DNA of 64,000 nt from Cladorhizidae sp. MBARI D1340-BT2 (GCA_028752905.1 JAQNBH010000017.1:38587929-38651928); one strand, 5' to 3'; positions 11,151-23,148 are shown, counted from the stretch's first letter. Numbers and translations: made by a program. The notes: a model not told the origin generated them from the letters alone.

Positions 11151-13500
11151 GTCATTTCACAAAACTCCAGTTTGAACCTTGTTACAGCTATTTGCATGAA
11201 TGAAAAACTGCAATGTGGCTTTGTGGAATGCCTCCTGTGCTGTTTTACAATAAATTGACAAACTAGTGTAGTTGGATTTCCATAGAGAAGTTGCTAATCA
11301 AATTCTGATAATTCATTTTCTTTAATAATTATGACAATAGTGACATTATATAGCTTGTCTATGTAATGAAACAAACATTCTATGCTGCAGCATTGCTGAT
11401 TTTTTTTTGGAACCCATCCAAGTTTTTTCTTCTTGGAGTGAGGAGGGGCCCCAGTGGCTCTCAGGAGGGGGGGGGGGGAGCCTGTGCCATGGCACAATGG
11501 TACAATGGCCAGTCCGACACTGGCAGACACATTATAAACACACTTTTGGGCCAAAAAAAGAAGAAAATATATTCATTTTCAGCACTCTTACCCCCTTAAA
11601 GCCAAGGTAACTCAGGGGCATCAGATCTAGGCTGGAACAGGGTTAGCCTTTCCCCACCTCTTACCCTGCTTAGCATAGAAGAGTTCACTTTGCCGATGGA
11701 AGAAAGGCGTGCAACACAGAAGCCTCGAGCATTTGTAGTCTGAGATATTGGCGTCTATTGCGCACCAAACTTCCCGGTCTTCAGACCTAGCTTGGACATT
11801 GGTCTAAGGCTAGTAGCTCAACATAACTGTACAATTTGGAAGTAATGGTGGGAATGGTGATGAGATTTATGATGATGACTTGCTGGATGATGACAGCCAA
11901 TTAAGCACTGTAATTATCTTGACAACATAAATACATTTATGTAACCCGACAGACAATGTTTGTAACCTGGACCCCAACTTGCTGAAAGTGTTCTACCTTA
12001 GCTACCATTTCTCATTAATTCTCCACATCACAATGCTATCTCCAGCAGTCCTACCTTGACCTTCAAGGCAGTGGACACCATTCAGCTCACAGGAATATGC
12101 CAGCTCTGCTATCTCCAGTCAGATTTGCTAATACTTAGCCAGCTATCTTATTAACTTAATTTTCCATGAATAATTTCATAGCATAAACATGTTTATATAC
12201 TGATGTTACTGATATGACAATTATAATATGAGGATGAACCACAACATATTTACGTTTTGTCTCTAAGCAATGTGCATTGCACGCAAAGCACGTAACCACA
12301 TTGATTCCATGTCCCTGACAACCCAAGACACAAGGAAGGACATGTCAAGAGTCCCAAGACACCTGGAAAGCACCAAAGGGTAAACAACAGAGAATAGCAG
12401 GTTAGTAACCTTCCCCCACATGTTTTAGCGAGGGAAGAGAGCCAAGAGGACAATAAATGTGTGGATGTAGGTCTGACAAAAGTAACACCCACAATGTAGG
12501 TACTCTATCTCTTCAAGATCTCCTGCAGATGGTGCAAAGTTACGTCCTGTACTAATGCCCGAGGTGGTATAAAAAGGTTCAGGCACCATTAGACACTAGG
12601 TCACCTGTAGAGCTGGACGATGAAGATTGTATGGTAATTGTCATGGGGAATCATGGGTGCGTACCATTTGAGGCTCAGATGTTAGTAGCAATTCTTAACT
12701 TTAAAGATTCTCTAATCAGCTTTTCATTTTTGTTTCAACTGAAATACTTTGGCCTTCATCAGGGAAAATAAAATAATGAAAACAAAGCAACACATCGATA
12801 CTCACTGGCAATGCATTTCACACAACAAATTCATTTGATTTGCCCTGATGAAGACCGAAGTATTTTTGTTGAAATGTTGGCACTAAAAACAAAGGGACTA
12901 TTTGATGTCATCTGGTGTAAGTTAAACGTGTAATTTAGTTGACATAGCAGCATTAACAATTGTCCACACCCATACTTAATTGAGTTGAAAACCTTTTTTT
13001 AAACGAAATACACCCAGTCAATACCGAGCTTCACAGTGTTGAATTCCTGTGAATCCGGTGTCACCGAGTGTGACAATCTCTGTAATTACTGAAATGGAGG
13101 CAAGGTTTACTGGGAAGAAGAAAGCGACTTCCAGAAGCATCAGACTGTCTTCTGAAGTACTTTAGGCCAGTCACTGCCTTTATCTCCTGAAAATCTGTTA
13201 CCTTTACTGTTGCTTCTTATTAACTTGCATATATTTTGTCTATGCATGTCAGCTTAACATTTTAGAGTTTTACTTTTGTTGCATGTATGATCTATTTGGA
13301 CATCCCAGTTGTGTCATTGTTCCAACATATAATAGATTTCATCAATTAATACTAGTAATTTTCTGTTATGCCTTGAGATAGGCCATCACTAAGTATGTAC
13401 AAACAATAAATGACAATTGAAAAGAAGCGGGGGAAAAGGAAGAAAAAAACATGCATTAACTATTGTTACAGCAAAAATAATGAATTACAAAGAGTATTGT
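11150..13500. other. Non-coding stretch with an imperfect inverted repeat near 12.7-12.9 kb
   Basis: No exon or transposase motif was recognised. 'aaatactttggccttcatca' (12741) and 'tgatgaagaccgaagtattt' (12846) are near-perfect reverse complements about 100 bp apart, suggesting a small fold-back repeat. A poly-G tract lies at about 11466-11478. Confidence 0.45.
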
Positions 13501-13539
13501 GAATTACAAGGAGTTTGTTTGGGGATGATGATGGGGTGG

Positions 13540-14328
13540 AGGTGCCAAGGACATAGGACCCTAGGTACCAAACATTAAGTATTTCCGCTTCTCCCACCAC
13601 TTGAGCACATTTCCCATTACAACTTACAGCTAGTCCCTGCTCTCTATTGTAGCCCTCCTCAGTCTCTTCTTTTCCAATCTAATCAACTTCTTCAAGTCTT
13701 CTTGCACTCTTATATTCCTCCCATTGCCGTAATAATCTTTCTTCACCTACATTGTCACCCCTTGACTCTTTAAGCTTCCTAGAGGACACTTGAATGGCTA
13801 CTTCAATATCATGAGATCACCAGACCTTAGATCTGTCTGTTAGTTTTTTCCTCCCTATACCCAACTCAGCTACCCAAAGCACAATGTGTCTCCACAGTTC
13901 TCAAATTAGTTGTATGCCTTCTCTCTCCTTTCCCATCGCTAGCACTGCCACATATCCCTCCCAACCGCTGAAACCCTCGCTCACCAATGTTGATATTCTT
14001 CCCAATTCATCTCACCATCAACCCATTTAAACCATGGAGTACTTGCTCTTTCCTCCAATCTACCTATTCTCAGGACACACCATATTAGATGACGATCTGA
14101 CCCTAAATTAATTTCTGTACTGTCCTCAATCAACATCTTATCTATAACTAACCCCTTTGACAGCAAGATATAATCTATCACTGACCTCCTTTCTCCCATC
14201 TCCAAAGGAAGAAAGTTGTTAGAGAAGTATAAAATGAATTCAACTCTGTAGGTCAGCGCTTTCATGCAGCCTTGAGGTTCATCACAAATAGAACAGAATG
14301 GAATATTAAGGGGGGTAATAACAAACAT
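13540..14328 (-). pseudogene. LINE fragment: end of the endonuclease domain and linker
   Basis: The minus-strand frame holds 'ERRSVIDYILLSKGLV' and 'EINLGSDRHLIWCVL' (14190-14075), which is the C-terminal end of an apurinic-type LINE endonuclease. The family normally has 'SDH', so the Arg between D and H is a change. The same frame continues with a few stops through 'ELGIGRKKLTDRSKVW' (about 13870) and an alpha-helical charged linker to about 13540. RT is missing from this piece. Confidence 0.72.
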
Positions 14329-14790
14329 TTATTACATGGACAATGAGATGGCAGGTGCATATGATTTCTGAGTCGAAGTGTTCCAAAAATGACTTCCAGA
14401 AAAATGTTTTAATCTTTATGATTGATTGGACCATATTAACGCAAGATATCGAGTTCCATAGCTTAGGAATACGGAGAGTGCCTTCACAGATTAATGCGAG
14501 ATATTTGCGCTTTATCTTGAGATGATTATTGGATCTATATAGTAGGAACACAGCAGAATTCAATGTGATCACTAATTTTGAAATTGGAGACATCCACAAT
14601 AGGGAATTCACTAGGAACGTAATGTCTGATATCTCTTATTACATCATCAGTGGCAGTAGCTATAAGGATTTGTAGTGCTGAATTATAATCTTTTAATATA
14701 TTTTGTAGTTCTTCTCTGAATTTTTTTCTAGAAAGGCAATGTCTTTAATAAGAATAGGATGCCAGATCTGAGTGCCTGTCGAGGGCAGTC
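14310..14790 (-). pseudogene. LINE fragment: C-terminal end of ORF2
   Basis: 'WHPILIKDIAFLEK' (about 14760) and 'RSNNHLKIKRKYLALICEG' followed by 'LRIPKLWNSI' match the pattern after the RT domain of CR1/jockey-like LINEs (a 'WNSL' block and a terminal helix). The ORF at 14611-14306 is open but isolated. On the minus strand this C-terminal piece lies upstream of an endonuclease piece, so two separate copies are abutted. Confidence 0.62.
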
Positions 14791-15109
14791 TCTCGACATT
14801 CCCCAAGAACCATCATTATGTCAATCTCTGTTGTGATTACATGTTTATTGTTCAGTTTCACACTTTATTTTATATTGGCATATGGAAGCCTATGTATGCT
14901 CTGTGCTTTGGACTTTGGTGTGTGTATTGTAGATTGTGTGATTTCCTGTTTCTTGGGAGGTAAACCCTGACTCCCAACTGTTCTGTTAGTCATTCATTAT
15001 CCTGGATTGCTTGATTGTTCATTGGCTCTAAATTTCTCTGAATTAAGCTAAGGAGCGATTGTACAACATAGACTAGTGGCAGTAATTGTTACCAAGTTGG
15101 GAGTTATCT

Positions 15110-15780
15110 ACTGAAGTGACCATCATGAGGGTGAAAGCCATGATGGTGGATGCAGAGATGCCCAATTGTTTGTTGAGAGCAGTCCATAAGTGTGAAGTGA
15201 ACTGTGGCCCATGGTCAGAGGGGAGATACTGAGGATCACCAAACCGTGCAATCCAATGGTGGATGAGGGCCCTAGCGCATGTCTCTGTCGTAGAGTCTCC
15301 TATTGGTATAGCCTCAGGCCAGCGGGTGAACCGATCATGATCATGAAAAGGTAGATCTTATTCTCTGAGGTCGGGGGGGGGGGGGGTGCCGACGATATTA
15401 ATGTGGATGCTTCCAAAACGTCGGATCTTCGGACTGGCAGGCATGGTATTCCTGGCACCAGCAACGAATATCACACTCGAGACCATGCCAGACAAAACAA
15501 GAGGAGACAGCTCACTGTGTTGGCTTGGATCCGGGATGAAAGAGTACATGGATGGCTTCAAAAATTCACCTAGTCCACTCAGATGGAACAACTGGTCTGC
15601 TCTTTCCGGTGGAGACATCACAGAGGATGGTGAAGTTCCCGAAAGGACAGTCAGTGAATTGGAGACTAGTTTTGGAAGTCCTGTAGGCAGCAATCTCCTT
15701 GGAATTCTTCTGATTGGAATAGTAGTCGATTGTGGGCGGGTGATCACAGAGAGATCGCGTCAGGGCCACTCTCTCCCATA
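15110..15780 (-). pseudogene. Ty3/gypsy integrase fragment (zinc-binding and catalytic core), frameshifted
   Basis: Reading leftwards from 15769: 'EIAAYRTSKTSLQFTDCPF' and 'LCDVSTGKSRPVVP' (typical entry before the zinc finger), 'CQECHACQ'-like sequence in a shifted frame, and 'FGSIHINIVGTPPPP' (first catalytic Asp replaced by Asn as read here). Then come 'RFTRWPEAIPI', 'FGDPQYLPSDHGPQFTS' (second catalytic Asp) and 'LNKQLGIS'. A poly-G slip at 15371-15386 lies at one frameshift. The orientation is opposite to the neighbouring gypsy element at 16.3-19.2 kb, so this is another copy. Confidence 0.85.
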
Positions 15781-15782
15781 GG

Positions 15783-16270
15783 ATATGGTCTTCTCATGTC
15801 TGAAGACCACAAAAGAATAACACAGACTACAAATAGATAACACAGACCACAGATGAATAAACACAGAAAAGAATATTAAGAACCAGCTGTAGTTTTGTTC
15901 TGCAGTAATATGATTGGCCAATACTGTCATGTGATATGGTGTAGGATATATAAGGACTGACCAGCTAGAGAATACGGAGTGTTATGTCTTTGGCTAGATG
16001 CTGATGAACGATTTTTTAAGCATTGAACTATCTACCTCGGAATAGGGTAGGTTAGCCAAAAAGGGGTGATATCATCGTAGCTCTAGTGAGAGAGCTGACG
16101 AATCAACGGATATTGGTCTAAGTAAAGTGCTGACTGGAGTAAGTCACACTCGGAACACTTAGGCATCACAGGTCAATTACCCCAAGGTAGCTATCGCTTC
16201 GACTACATTGTATTCTTACTTATTATTTTTTCTTCTTGGAAGGTTGTAGGAGAGGGTAATTTTCTCATGG
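15783..16270 (+). mobile_element. 5' LTR of a Ty3/gypsy element
   Basis: A TATA-like 'gatatataaggactgaccag' lies near 15945. The segment ends at about 16265, just before 'tggcagcggtgggatcttc' (16268), a typical gypsy tRNA primer-binding site. It resembles 8880-9290. The exact start was not determined (perhaps near 15795). Confidence 0.65.
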
Positions 16271-16317
16271 CAGCGGTGGGATCTTCAAGATAGAAGTCCC
16301 ACTCTCTGAACCCCTCC

Positions 16318-17556
16318 ATGGCTCTGCCGGTGGACCCAATATACCAATTTCTGCAACAATGGATCCAAATCGATAATGCGGATCGAACAAGAGGTGCAGA
16401 AATAGGAAGAGGCCCAGGCCAGGCAAGAGGAGAGAGAGGCTCGAGAAGAGCAAAGGTGGAGGAAGCCAGAAGAGAGCAGGAGGAAAGGAACGAGAGGCTG
16501 GCCGCAGCACAGACTGAGCAACAAGAGAGGATATTGCAGCTGCTGGCTCAGATACGCCAACCTCCACCTGTGGCTCCCCCAACCCACTCAATGCCTAGGC
16601 CTCCGTTCCCAAATTTGTAGAAGGAACGGATGACATGGGGGCCTTCCCTGAGGCTTTCAGTCAACAGCAACCGTTGGCTCTTCAGAGAATCAATTGGCAG
16701 TACTGCTCAGAAGTTCCCTCTTTGGGGCAGGCCTGACTGCTGTATCGGCTATGCCAGCTGATCAGCAAGGTGACTAGCCCTCGGTAAAAGCTGAGTTACT
16801 CAGGGAGTACATGGTAACCTGTGAGACCTACCGACGCTGAGTTTTCGAGACCCCTTTCTCCTCCTCAAACCTCGACTCCTGGCTGAGTTTAGGCACTGTG
16901 AAAACAAAAGTCAGTTTTTGGAAAATCGAAGACATACTGTGATGATACCTTGATGGCCAGGCTACTCATGTTGATGAAGAAAGTTACAAAGGAGTGATCA
17001 GTATCAACATGGAGAGGATTTGAGACAACTCACAGATAAGACCCACCCCGAATTACCCGTAGAAGCCAGGGAACGGTTCGCCTTGAATCAGTACCTCGCT
17101 CGTATCGACAAACCCCAAGTAGCTTTCAGCATCCGGCAAGCTAAAACTGGATCTGTTGATGAAGCAATCACTCTGACTCTCGAAATGGAATCATATTTGC
17201 CGACATCCAATCCTGGAAGAGTGGCAGTAGTTGACAGTGAACCTGATGGTCACGCATCTGTGTCTGAACCTATTGCTGCCACTGCTAAAGCAAGGGACGA
17301 TCCAGTGCAGCTAATACTTGATCGGATGGACCGACTGGAGTCCAAGTTACAGGATGTTATGACTTTGAAGACACAACCATCAAGACAGAATTCAAGATTC
17401 AAGCCCTATCGACCTGGTTGTTGGGACTGTGGAGAAGCTGGTCATCTCTATAGGGACTGCTCGAAACCAAGGAGGAGGGACAAACAGCAAGGAAATGAGA
17501 GGACCTTTGATGCTGTAAGTAAAGCATGTTATAGCAAAGAAGAGGGCATCTACTGA
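16318..17556 (+). pseudogene. Ty3/gypsy gag, with decayed middle and intact CCHC end
   Basis: The N-terminal frame (16318-16617) has 'YQFLQQWIQID', a coiled-coil-like Arg/Glu stretch and a Pro-rich end, then a stop. The capsid region (16621-17019) is readable only in broken frames ('LLREYMVTCETYRR'-like). From 17020 the frame is open for 178 codons: the capsid end, then a nucleocapsid zinc knuckle CWDCGEAGHLYRDC at 17419-17460 (C-x2-C-x4-H-x4-C). The stop at 17554 overlaps the pol frame, which lies one base over. Confidence 0.82.
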
Positions 17557-19195
17557 TGATAAGATTCCATCCTTCTCCATTTCAAGTGACTCCAACTATG
17601 TGCTGAAGGATTTTGTTAATGGGGTTCCCACTAGTATTCTAGCTGATACTGGTGCAGCAGTAACTGTCTTATTCAAGGAGTTTTGGGACAAAGCAAAGGG
17701 TTATAACGAAAATTTGAGAAATGCAGTAGGGAAGAGGCTTATTGGGGTGTAGGGAACTCCCTTAGAACTGTATGGTGTAGCTCAAATAAGGATTGATTTG
17801 CAGGGAGTGCTCTTTGCCACTGAGGCAATTGTAGCTGGTAACCTCACCACCGATATTGTACTTGGACGGGACTTCTTTAGGGAACACCAGTGTATGATTG
17901 ATATGGGAAAAGGTGGGGATGTGTTGCATTTGAACAATAAGCGGATTGCTATGACTTTGAATGGGAAATCCTCAGAGGAGATATTGTCTTGCATCACTGT
18001 TACCATAGGCAGAGTTTTGCAAGTTCCCCCACAGAGTGAGTTAGAGGTTATGGGACGAGTACCATGCTCTGCTATAAACAAAACCTGGGTATTAGAGGGA
18101 AGCAAGAAAGGTAGGAATGCAGTTCTGGTTGCTAGAGCATTGGTTCGACCGGACAAGGCTGAGGTGCCTCTCCGTATACTCAACACCAGAGATGTGACCA
18201 TCACTATTCAGAAGGGTACCACCATAGCTGAAATGGAGCTTGTGTCAACTGATCCGATCCCAATGGTTGGTGCTGTCGAACCCTCTTCAGTTAACCTGAA
18301 CGAACATGAGGCCTTATGGGAGATGGTAGACAGAGCAGGGGATGAGGTAAACCACGGAGTGATGGAACAGCTGTTTGCACTGTTCTTCTTAGAGTACCAG
18401 GATCTTTTTGCCAAATCACCTGATGATTTTGGACTTACGGGGAAGATCAAGCTCAAAATTGAGACAGGTGAGAGTCAAGCAATTCGCCAATCAACTCGTT
18501 GGATTTCTCCAGCTAAGAAGGAAGAAGCCCCAAAACTTCTTAAGAAAATGCTTGATAGAAATGTCATTAGACCCTCAAGTAGTCCCTGGGCATCACCAGT
18601 TGTCTTAGTCCAAAAGAAGGATGGATCTACATGATTCTGTGTTGACTATAGAAAGCTCAATACCATCACGAGGAAAGACGCTTACCCACTTCCTAGAGTG
18701 GATAACACACTAGACACTCTCTCTGGTGATAAATGGTTCAGCACCCTGGACCTTGTTAGCGGTTATTGGCAAGTGGAGATGGGCTCTACTGACCAGGGAA
18801 AAAACAGCCTTCTGCATGCATGAAGGGTTATTTGAGTTTCAAGTGATGCCCTTTGGCCTTTGCAATGCCCCAGCTACATTTCAGCGACTGATGGATATGG
18901 TGCTTGCGGGCATCCAGTGGAAGAACTGTCTAGTTTATTTGGATGACATAATTGTTATTGGAAAGACATTTGAGGAACATCTATCTAATCTGAAGGAAGT
19001 ATTTGAGAGATTAAAGGAGGCTGGACTGACACTCAAACCCAGCAAGTGTAACTTCTGCTCGCCACAGGTGGAGTTCCTAGGACATGTTGTGTCTAGAGAT
19101 GGTGTGCATACGGACCCACGCAAGACGGCTAAGGTTGTAAAGTGGCCAACACCCACTTCTAAGAAGGATGTGCAACAGTTTCTTGGTCTAGCCAA
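17522..19195 (+). pseudogene. Ty3/gypsy pol: protease and reverse transcriptase, truncated
   Basis: The frame from 17522 carries an aspartic protease with DTGA at 17645-17656 and 'TDIVLGRDFF' near 17850. It has a TAG stop near 17750. The linker is open from 17798 to a TGA at 18632-18634, where the family normally has Arg ('DGST-R-FCVDYR'). RT continues with 'RKLNTITRKDAYPLPRVD', a frameshift near 18790, 'FEFQVMPFGLCNAPATFQRL' and the catalytic YLDD at 18936-18947. It ends inside 'QQFLGLANM' at about 19195, where a different, minus-strand gene begins. RNase H and integrase are missing. Confidence 0.88.
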
Positions 19196-21297
19196 CATGT
19201 TGTTCGAGGATGTTGTTGTGGACGGGGAATGTAATAAGGTAAGTCGTTTGTTCTTCGTGATCGGATCCATCAAAGGCTTTTCATTTTGAAAGAATGCGCT
19301 GCTTGTAGAAATCACAAGCAATCTTTTCACCATCGGCATTGGCGGACATGAAATCATGCACCATGTCTGGAGAGGCAAGTTTTCCAGATTGGAGAGACTG
19401 TAGAGTGTTGTTGGAAGGATCAAATGGGTCACAGCTCCACTCATCAATGCATGTGCATGTGTTCATATCTTGGACAGCTTTCTCGTCCTTAGATATCCGA
19501 TCCTTCGCATTTTCATGGTGAACTTCCCATTCCTGGCAATTGGTGATTGAAGTCAGTGTGCTGTGTGCAGCAGAAATGTAGTTGGCAGTCTGGTTGTGAG
19601 TATTAACCATTGCGGCATTCTGCGTGAATTTTTTCCAACCGGATTTCAACTTGCTACCTCTATTCATCTTAATCTCAATTGTTTGGTCTGGGGGAAGGCC
19701 AGAGAAAGGTTTCCCAGTCAAAGAAAAGGTGAAATGGCCAGCTTGCATATGAGCAGTCTCTTCCTCTCCCAAGCTCTTCATACTACTCCAGTAAAGAGGT
19801 AAGTAGCGGGAATAGTGGGTGTTATCATAAATAGTCACCCATAGCTGCATTAATCTCAGTGAATGGAGATAACCAACCCAGTCTTGACAGTGTATTGAAC
19901 GGTAGTTGAGAAGAAGGATCTCCACCATTTCCATGTAGGACATCCAGTACATACCCATGTCAGACTTGGAGTCAGTGCTCTCTCTACAGTTGGACTGTAC
20001 CAAGTTATGGAATTCTAGGTTGACAAGAATTTCTCTAGCAACACGCTTCTGTTCCACTTGATCTCCTTCAGATTTCCTCAAGATCCCAATCTTGTCCATG
20101 AGGTTAGAACTCATTGTGACAGTCTCCAAACAGCATCGGACTAAGCGCCTGGCAAACATTTCATATGTCAGTTTGTGGATCCATAAGCACCGTACATAAT
20201 GTTTCCCCTTCAAAGCTTGATCCACTGATCCAGCTTTTATCAGACCAGCAGCTACAAGCAGATCATCTAATCCTGATCCCTGAAATCGTTTGTAGATTGT
20301 TCCCATGTATGTACATTCGATATGGAATGCACCAAGGAAAGGTATTACCTTCTGGTATCGCTCTGGATGTTCATTCTTGATTCCCATGATTAGTGCTATA
20401 CTGGCTGGTCCCCAGTAAGGCTCATGAAAGGCATTGCTTTAAGCTGAATGATGTCCACACATCTATCCATTGATTCTTTGACCGTGGATTTGTTGGGTGG
20501 TGATGGGAATGTGAGATGATAATATACCTTGTTCTTCATCATGGGATAACTAACTGAGTGTTGAATAGAAACCTGAATAGGCACCAGTCTTCTGACTTCC
20601 AACTGGTTAATCTTTGCCAGATTTATCAATTCTCACCATTGCATGGAGAAAACATCTATTTCTTTGCATCAAGGTGTCCCCTGTTAGCGAAAAATTTATA
20701 TCCATTGGCTTAGGGTTACCACGCTTTATGGTTTTGTATGGCAGTACCCTCGTCTTCTCTATGTGAAGAGAATGCCGGATTGCAGCATCAGGTATGGTTA
20801 GCTTGTTCCTAAGACAGGTATCATCATCTATCCGTCGAATTATATCCTCTGGTTGGAGTAACTGCATGTTGGTAACATGAGTGGTGTTTCCACCTGGAAA
20901 TAGCAAATAACACACATGGTAATACTTCACACATGGTAATATTTTTAGGGCATGTTAATTAATACTGATTCCAGTTAGTTAGAATCCTACCTGTCAGAGT
21001 GTCTTCTCTGAAGTCATCGTTATCTATCTGTGCAGCTCTTGGAAACCCATCTGCTATTTCTGCTGGGTAGACTTGGATTTTGTAGGAGAAAATATCATAA
21101 GTCTCTATAAGCAAAATGTCTTTGTTTTGTTGGGAAAGTGAAACATACCTCTTTTGTGTTGTGAGCCATCCATGCAGCGTATAAGTCCAGGGTGTCCTTA
21201 TATGAGATTGTAACACCGAGTTTCTTGCTCTAGTCTTCATCCAAAACATCGAGTGAACACAATTTGAAGTTGAAAATTGAGAAAGTAATTTTAACAT
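19196..21297 (-). pseudogene. Intron-containing, frameshifted gene of an uncharacterised multicopy animal family
   Basis: The gene reads leftwards. Exon A (about 21297-21149) holds 'KKLGVTISYKDTLDLYAAW' and has a donor gtatgttt at 21148. A ~45-bp intron leads to exon B ('TYDIFSYKIQVYPAEIADGF ...'), which ends at 20991. A 97-bp GT-AG intron at 20894-20990 keeps the reading frame exactly. Exon C has 'GNTTHVTNMQLLQPEDII', then frame slips near 20625 and 20395. Next comes an open 368-codon stretch (20387-19281) with 'IPFLGAFHIECTYMGTIYKR', 'GSGLDDLLVAAGLI', 'GKHYVRCLWIHKLTYEM' and 'NTHYSRYLPLYWSSM'. A further slip near 19300 continues the protein to about 19196, where gypsy pol starts. I recall near relatives as unnamed, repeated proteins in cnidarians, sponges and molluscs. 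No function is known to me; a transposon-related origin is a guess. Confidence 0.6.
20894..20990 (-). other. Intron of 97 bp (GT-AG) in the uncharacterised gene
   Basis: The donor is ACAG|GTAGGATTCT (20990) and the acceptor is ctatttccag|GTGG (20894). Removing it joins phase-1 codons cleanly ('DTLTG' to 'GNTTHV'). A real intron argues that this family is, or derives from, a spliced gene and is not a simple retrocopy. Confidence 0.75.
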
Positions 21298-21570
21298 TGT
21301 TGTTGTTGTTGTGGTTGTTGTTGTTAATCTTATTTTATTGTTGTTGTTGTTTTATTTTAATGACTATTATTTATTATTATTATTTTTTTAAATTTGTTTT
21401 AATTTTTTTTAAATTTTTTATTTATTTAATTTTTTAAATTTTTTTATACCAAAACAATATAATTATAATATAATATATTTTTGTTTAATTATTATTATTA
21501 TTATTATTATCATTATATTCAACAACATCAAAACAATAACAACAACAACACTAATAATTACACAAGACTG
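21298..21570. repeat. Low-complexity tract: (GTT)n, T/A-rich, (ATT)n and (AAC)n
   Basis: GTT units (21298-21345) are followed by oligo-T/A sequence and short ATT and AAC runs. It sits directly 5' of the minus-strand gene, hiding any further exons. Confidence 0.85.
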
Positions 21571-21639
21571 CCCATGCCCGAGCCTCCCATTGCCCCTATT
21601 GTTTTGGTGTTTTTCCCCCCAATTTATTTTATTTTCCCA

Positions 21640-22560
21640 CATCTGGTTTATGTGCAGTTCACATGCTGCATGCGTGTGCCAGGGTATGGTTTAAATCACA
21701 TGGTTAATACTGTTATATAACAAGCTCAGACAAGTTTTAGCATCTCATTATTGCTGAAGCATCAGGTCGAAATGTCGAGAGAATAAAATTCAAGTTGATT
21801 ATTGAGTATAATAAGGATATAGCAGGAGCATGACCTTTCCTCGATAGCTGTGACTGATACCCCATGAATCATCTGAAACATCCATCTGATATTTTGTATT
21901 CCTTTATCACAGCAAGTAGTTTAATCTACTTTTGAGTCTAGCTTTTGCTACATGGATTAAAAAATGCTTGACAAATATGCTTCCTCCACTTGTGAGTTCT
22001 AGCTTGGAGCCATTCACCACTTTTCCAGAAATCCTAATTTTCCCTGGGGTCCCATGCCTACTTGCTGAATGTAAGATGAGTTTCCACTTTTCACTGCCAC
22101 TAGTGCAGCCTGCATTGGCTTTTCTGATACCTCCTTTTCTAGCGGCAAAGTGTAATTAGCTGGCAGAGCCAATAGCGAACGTTGCCTGCCTTTTTTTGGT
22201 TAGGCTAGAAATGGTCCTATTTTCAAAGTTTGTTGCTAAAACAATAAATATGAATAATATAACCATCACTGGCTCACTTACCAATGAGGTGATTAATGAA
22301 AAAACTCTGTTTATAAACTCTCCATGCCTGGATTAAGCAGGCACTAGTAAATTTCCTGTACATTTTCCATTTACCAGTATGCTGATAAATGATTGGAAAA
22401 CTACCTACCATTAATTGACATAGCCATTCTATAACTTGCCGATTAATTTGTACACAACGTACTGATAATTAATTCATGCCTTATAATTGGTTGAATATGC
22501 TATATTGGATGGGTTGACTGATGAACAAGCGGTGTCTGATATATCTCGATGATTTTGGTA
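21640..22560. other. Non-coding stretch
   Basis: No gene was recognised. 'gctgaagcatcaggtcgaaatg' near 21752 looks like part of an interspersed repeat, but no second copy was found in this window. Confidence 0.35.
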
Positions 22561-22577
22561 TTTAGCAAGCATATCTA

Positions 22578-22757
22578 ATGTCTATTCCATGCACTGCAAA
22601 GTGCAGGCTTCAAACTGAAAAAGCTACAATAAAGGAAGTCAAGTATCTGGGATACATAGTGTTACTGAAGTCACTCACCAGATCCTGTAAAGGTGGGAAG
22701 TGTTTCCCTTTAGCTGATAGCAACAAGAGCTTAAAAATGTTTTGGGATTATTCGCTG
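22578..22757 (+). pseudogene. Retrotransposon RT tail fragment, cut by the assembly gap
   Basis: 'EVKYLGYIV' at about 22636 followed, with small frame slips, by 'SLKMFWDYS' (compare 'FLGLA' of RT/RNase H linkers) matches the thumb end of a gypsy/BEL-type reverse transcriptase. It is truncated at the N run. Confidence 0.5.
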
Positions 22758-22857
22758 NNNNNNNNNNNNNNNNNNNNNNNNNNNNNNNNNNNNNNNNNNN
22801 NNNNNNNNNNNNNNNNNNNNNNNNNNNNNNNNNNNNNNNNNNNNNNNNNNNNNNNNN
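22758..22857. other. Assembly gap of exactly 100 N
   Basis: A run of exactly 100 N is a conventional placeholder, so the real distance is unknown. It lies at the left edge of a minisatellite, which probably caused the break. Confidence 0.99.
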
Positions 22858-23148
22858 CTTGCCCTAGCTTCACCCCCTAGCCTTGCCCTAGCTTCATCTC
22901 CGCCTTGCCCTAGCTTCATCTCCGCCTTGCCCTAGCTTCATCTCCGCCTTGCCCTAGCTTCATCTCTGCCTTGCCCTAGCTTCATCTCCTAGCCTTGCCC
23001 AAGCTTCATCCCCTAGCCTTGCCCTAGCTTCATCTCCTAGCCTTACCCTAGCTTCATCTCCTAGCCTTGCCCTAGCTTCATCTCCTAGCCTTGCCCTAGC
23101 TTCATCCCCTAACCTTGCCCTAGCTTCATCTCCCAGCCTTGCCCTATC
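22858..23148. repeat. Minisatellite, 'ccttgccctagcttcatctcctag' type, about 20-24 bp
   Basis: About 13 copies with length variants; the core 'ttgccctagcttcatc' is constant. The left end is lost in the gap. Confidence 0.93.

Noticed and set aside
14772..14963. A 63-codon aromatic- and Cys-rich plus-strand frame
   Set aside because: No start context or homologous motif; probably chance.
15386..15781. A 131-codon plus-strand frame
   Set aside because: It is the antisense of the frameshifted integrase fragment.
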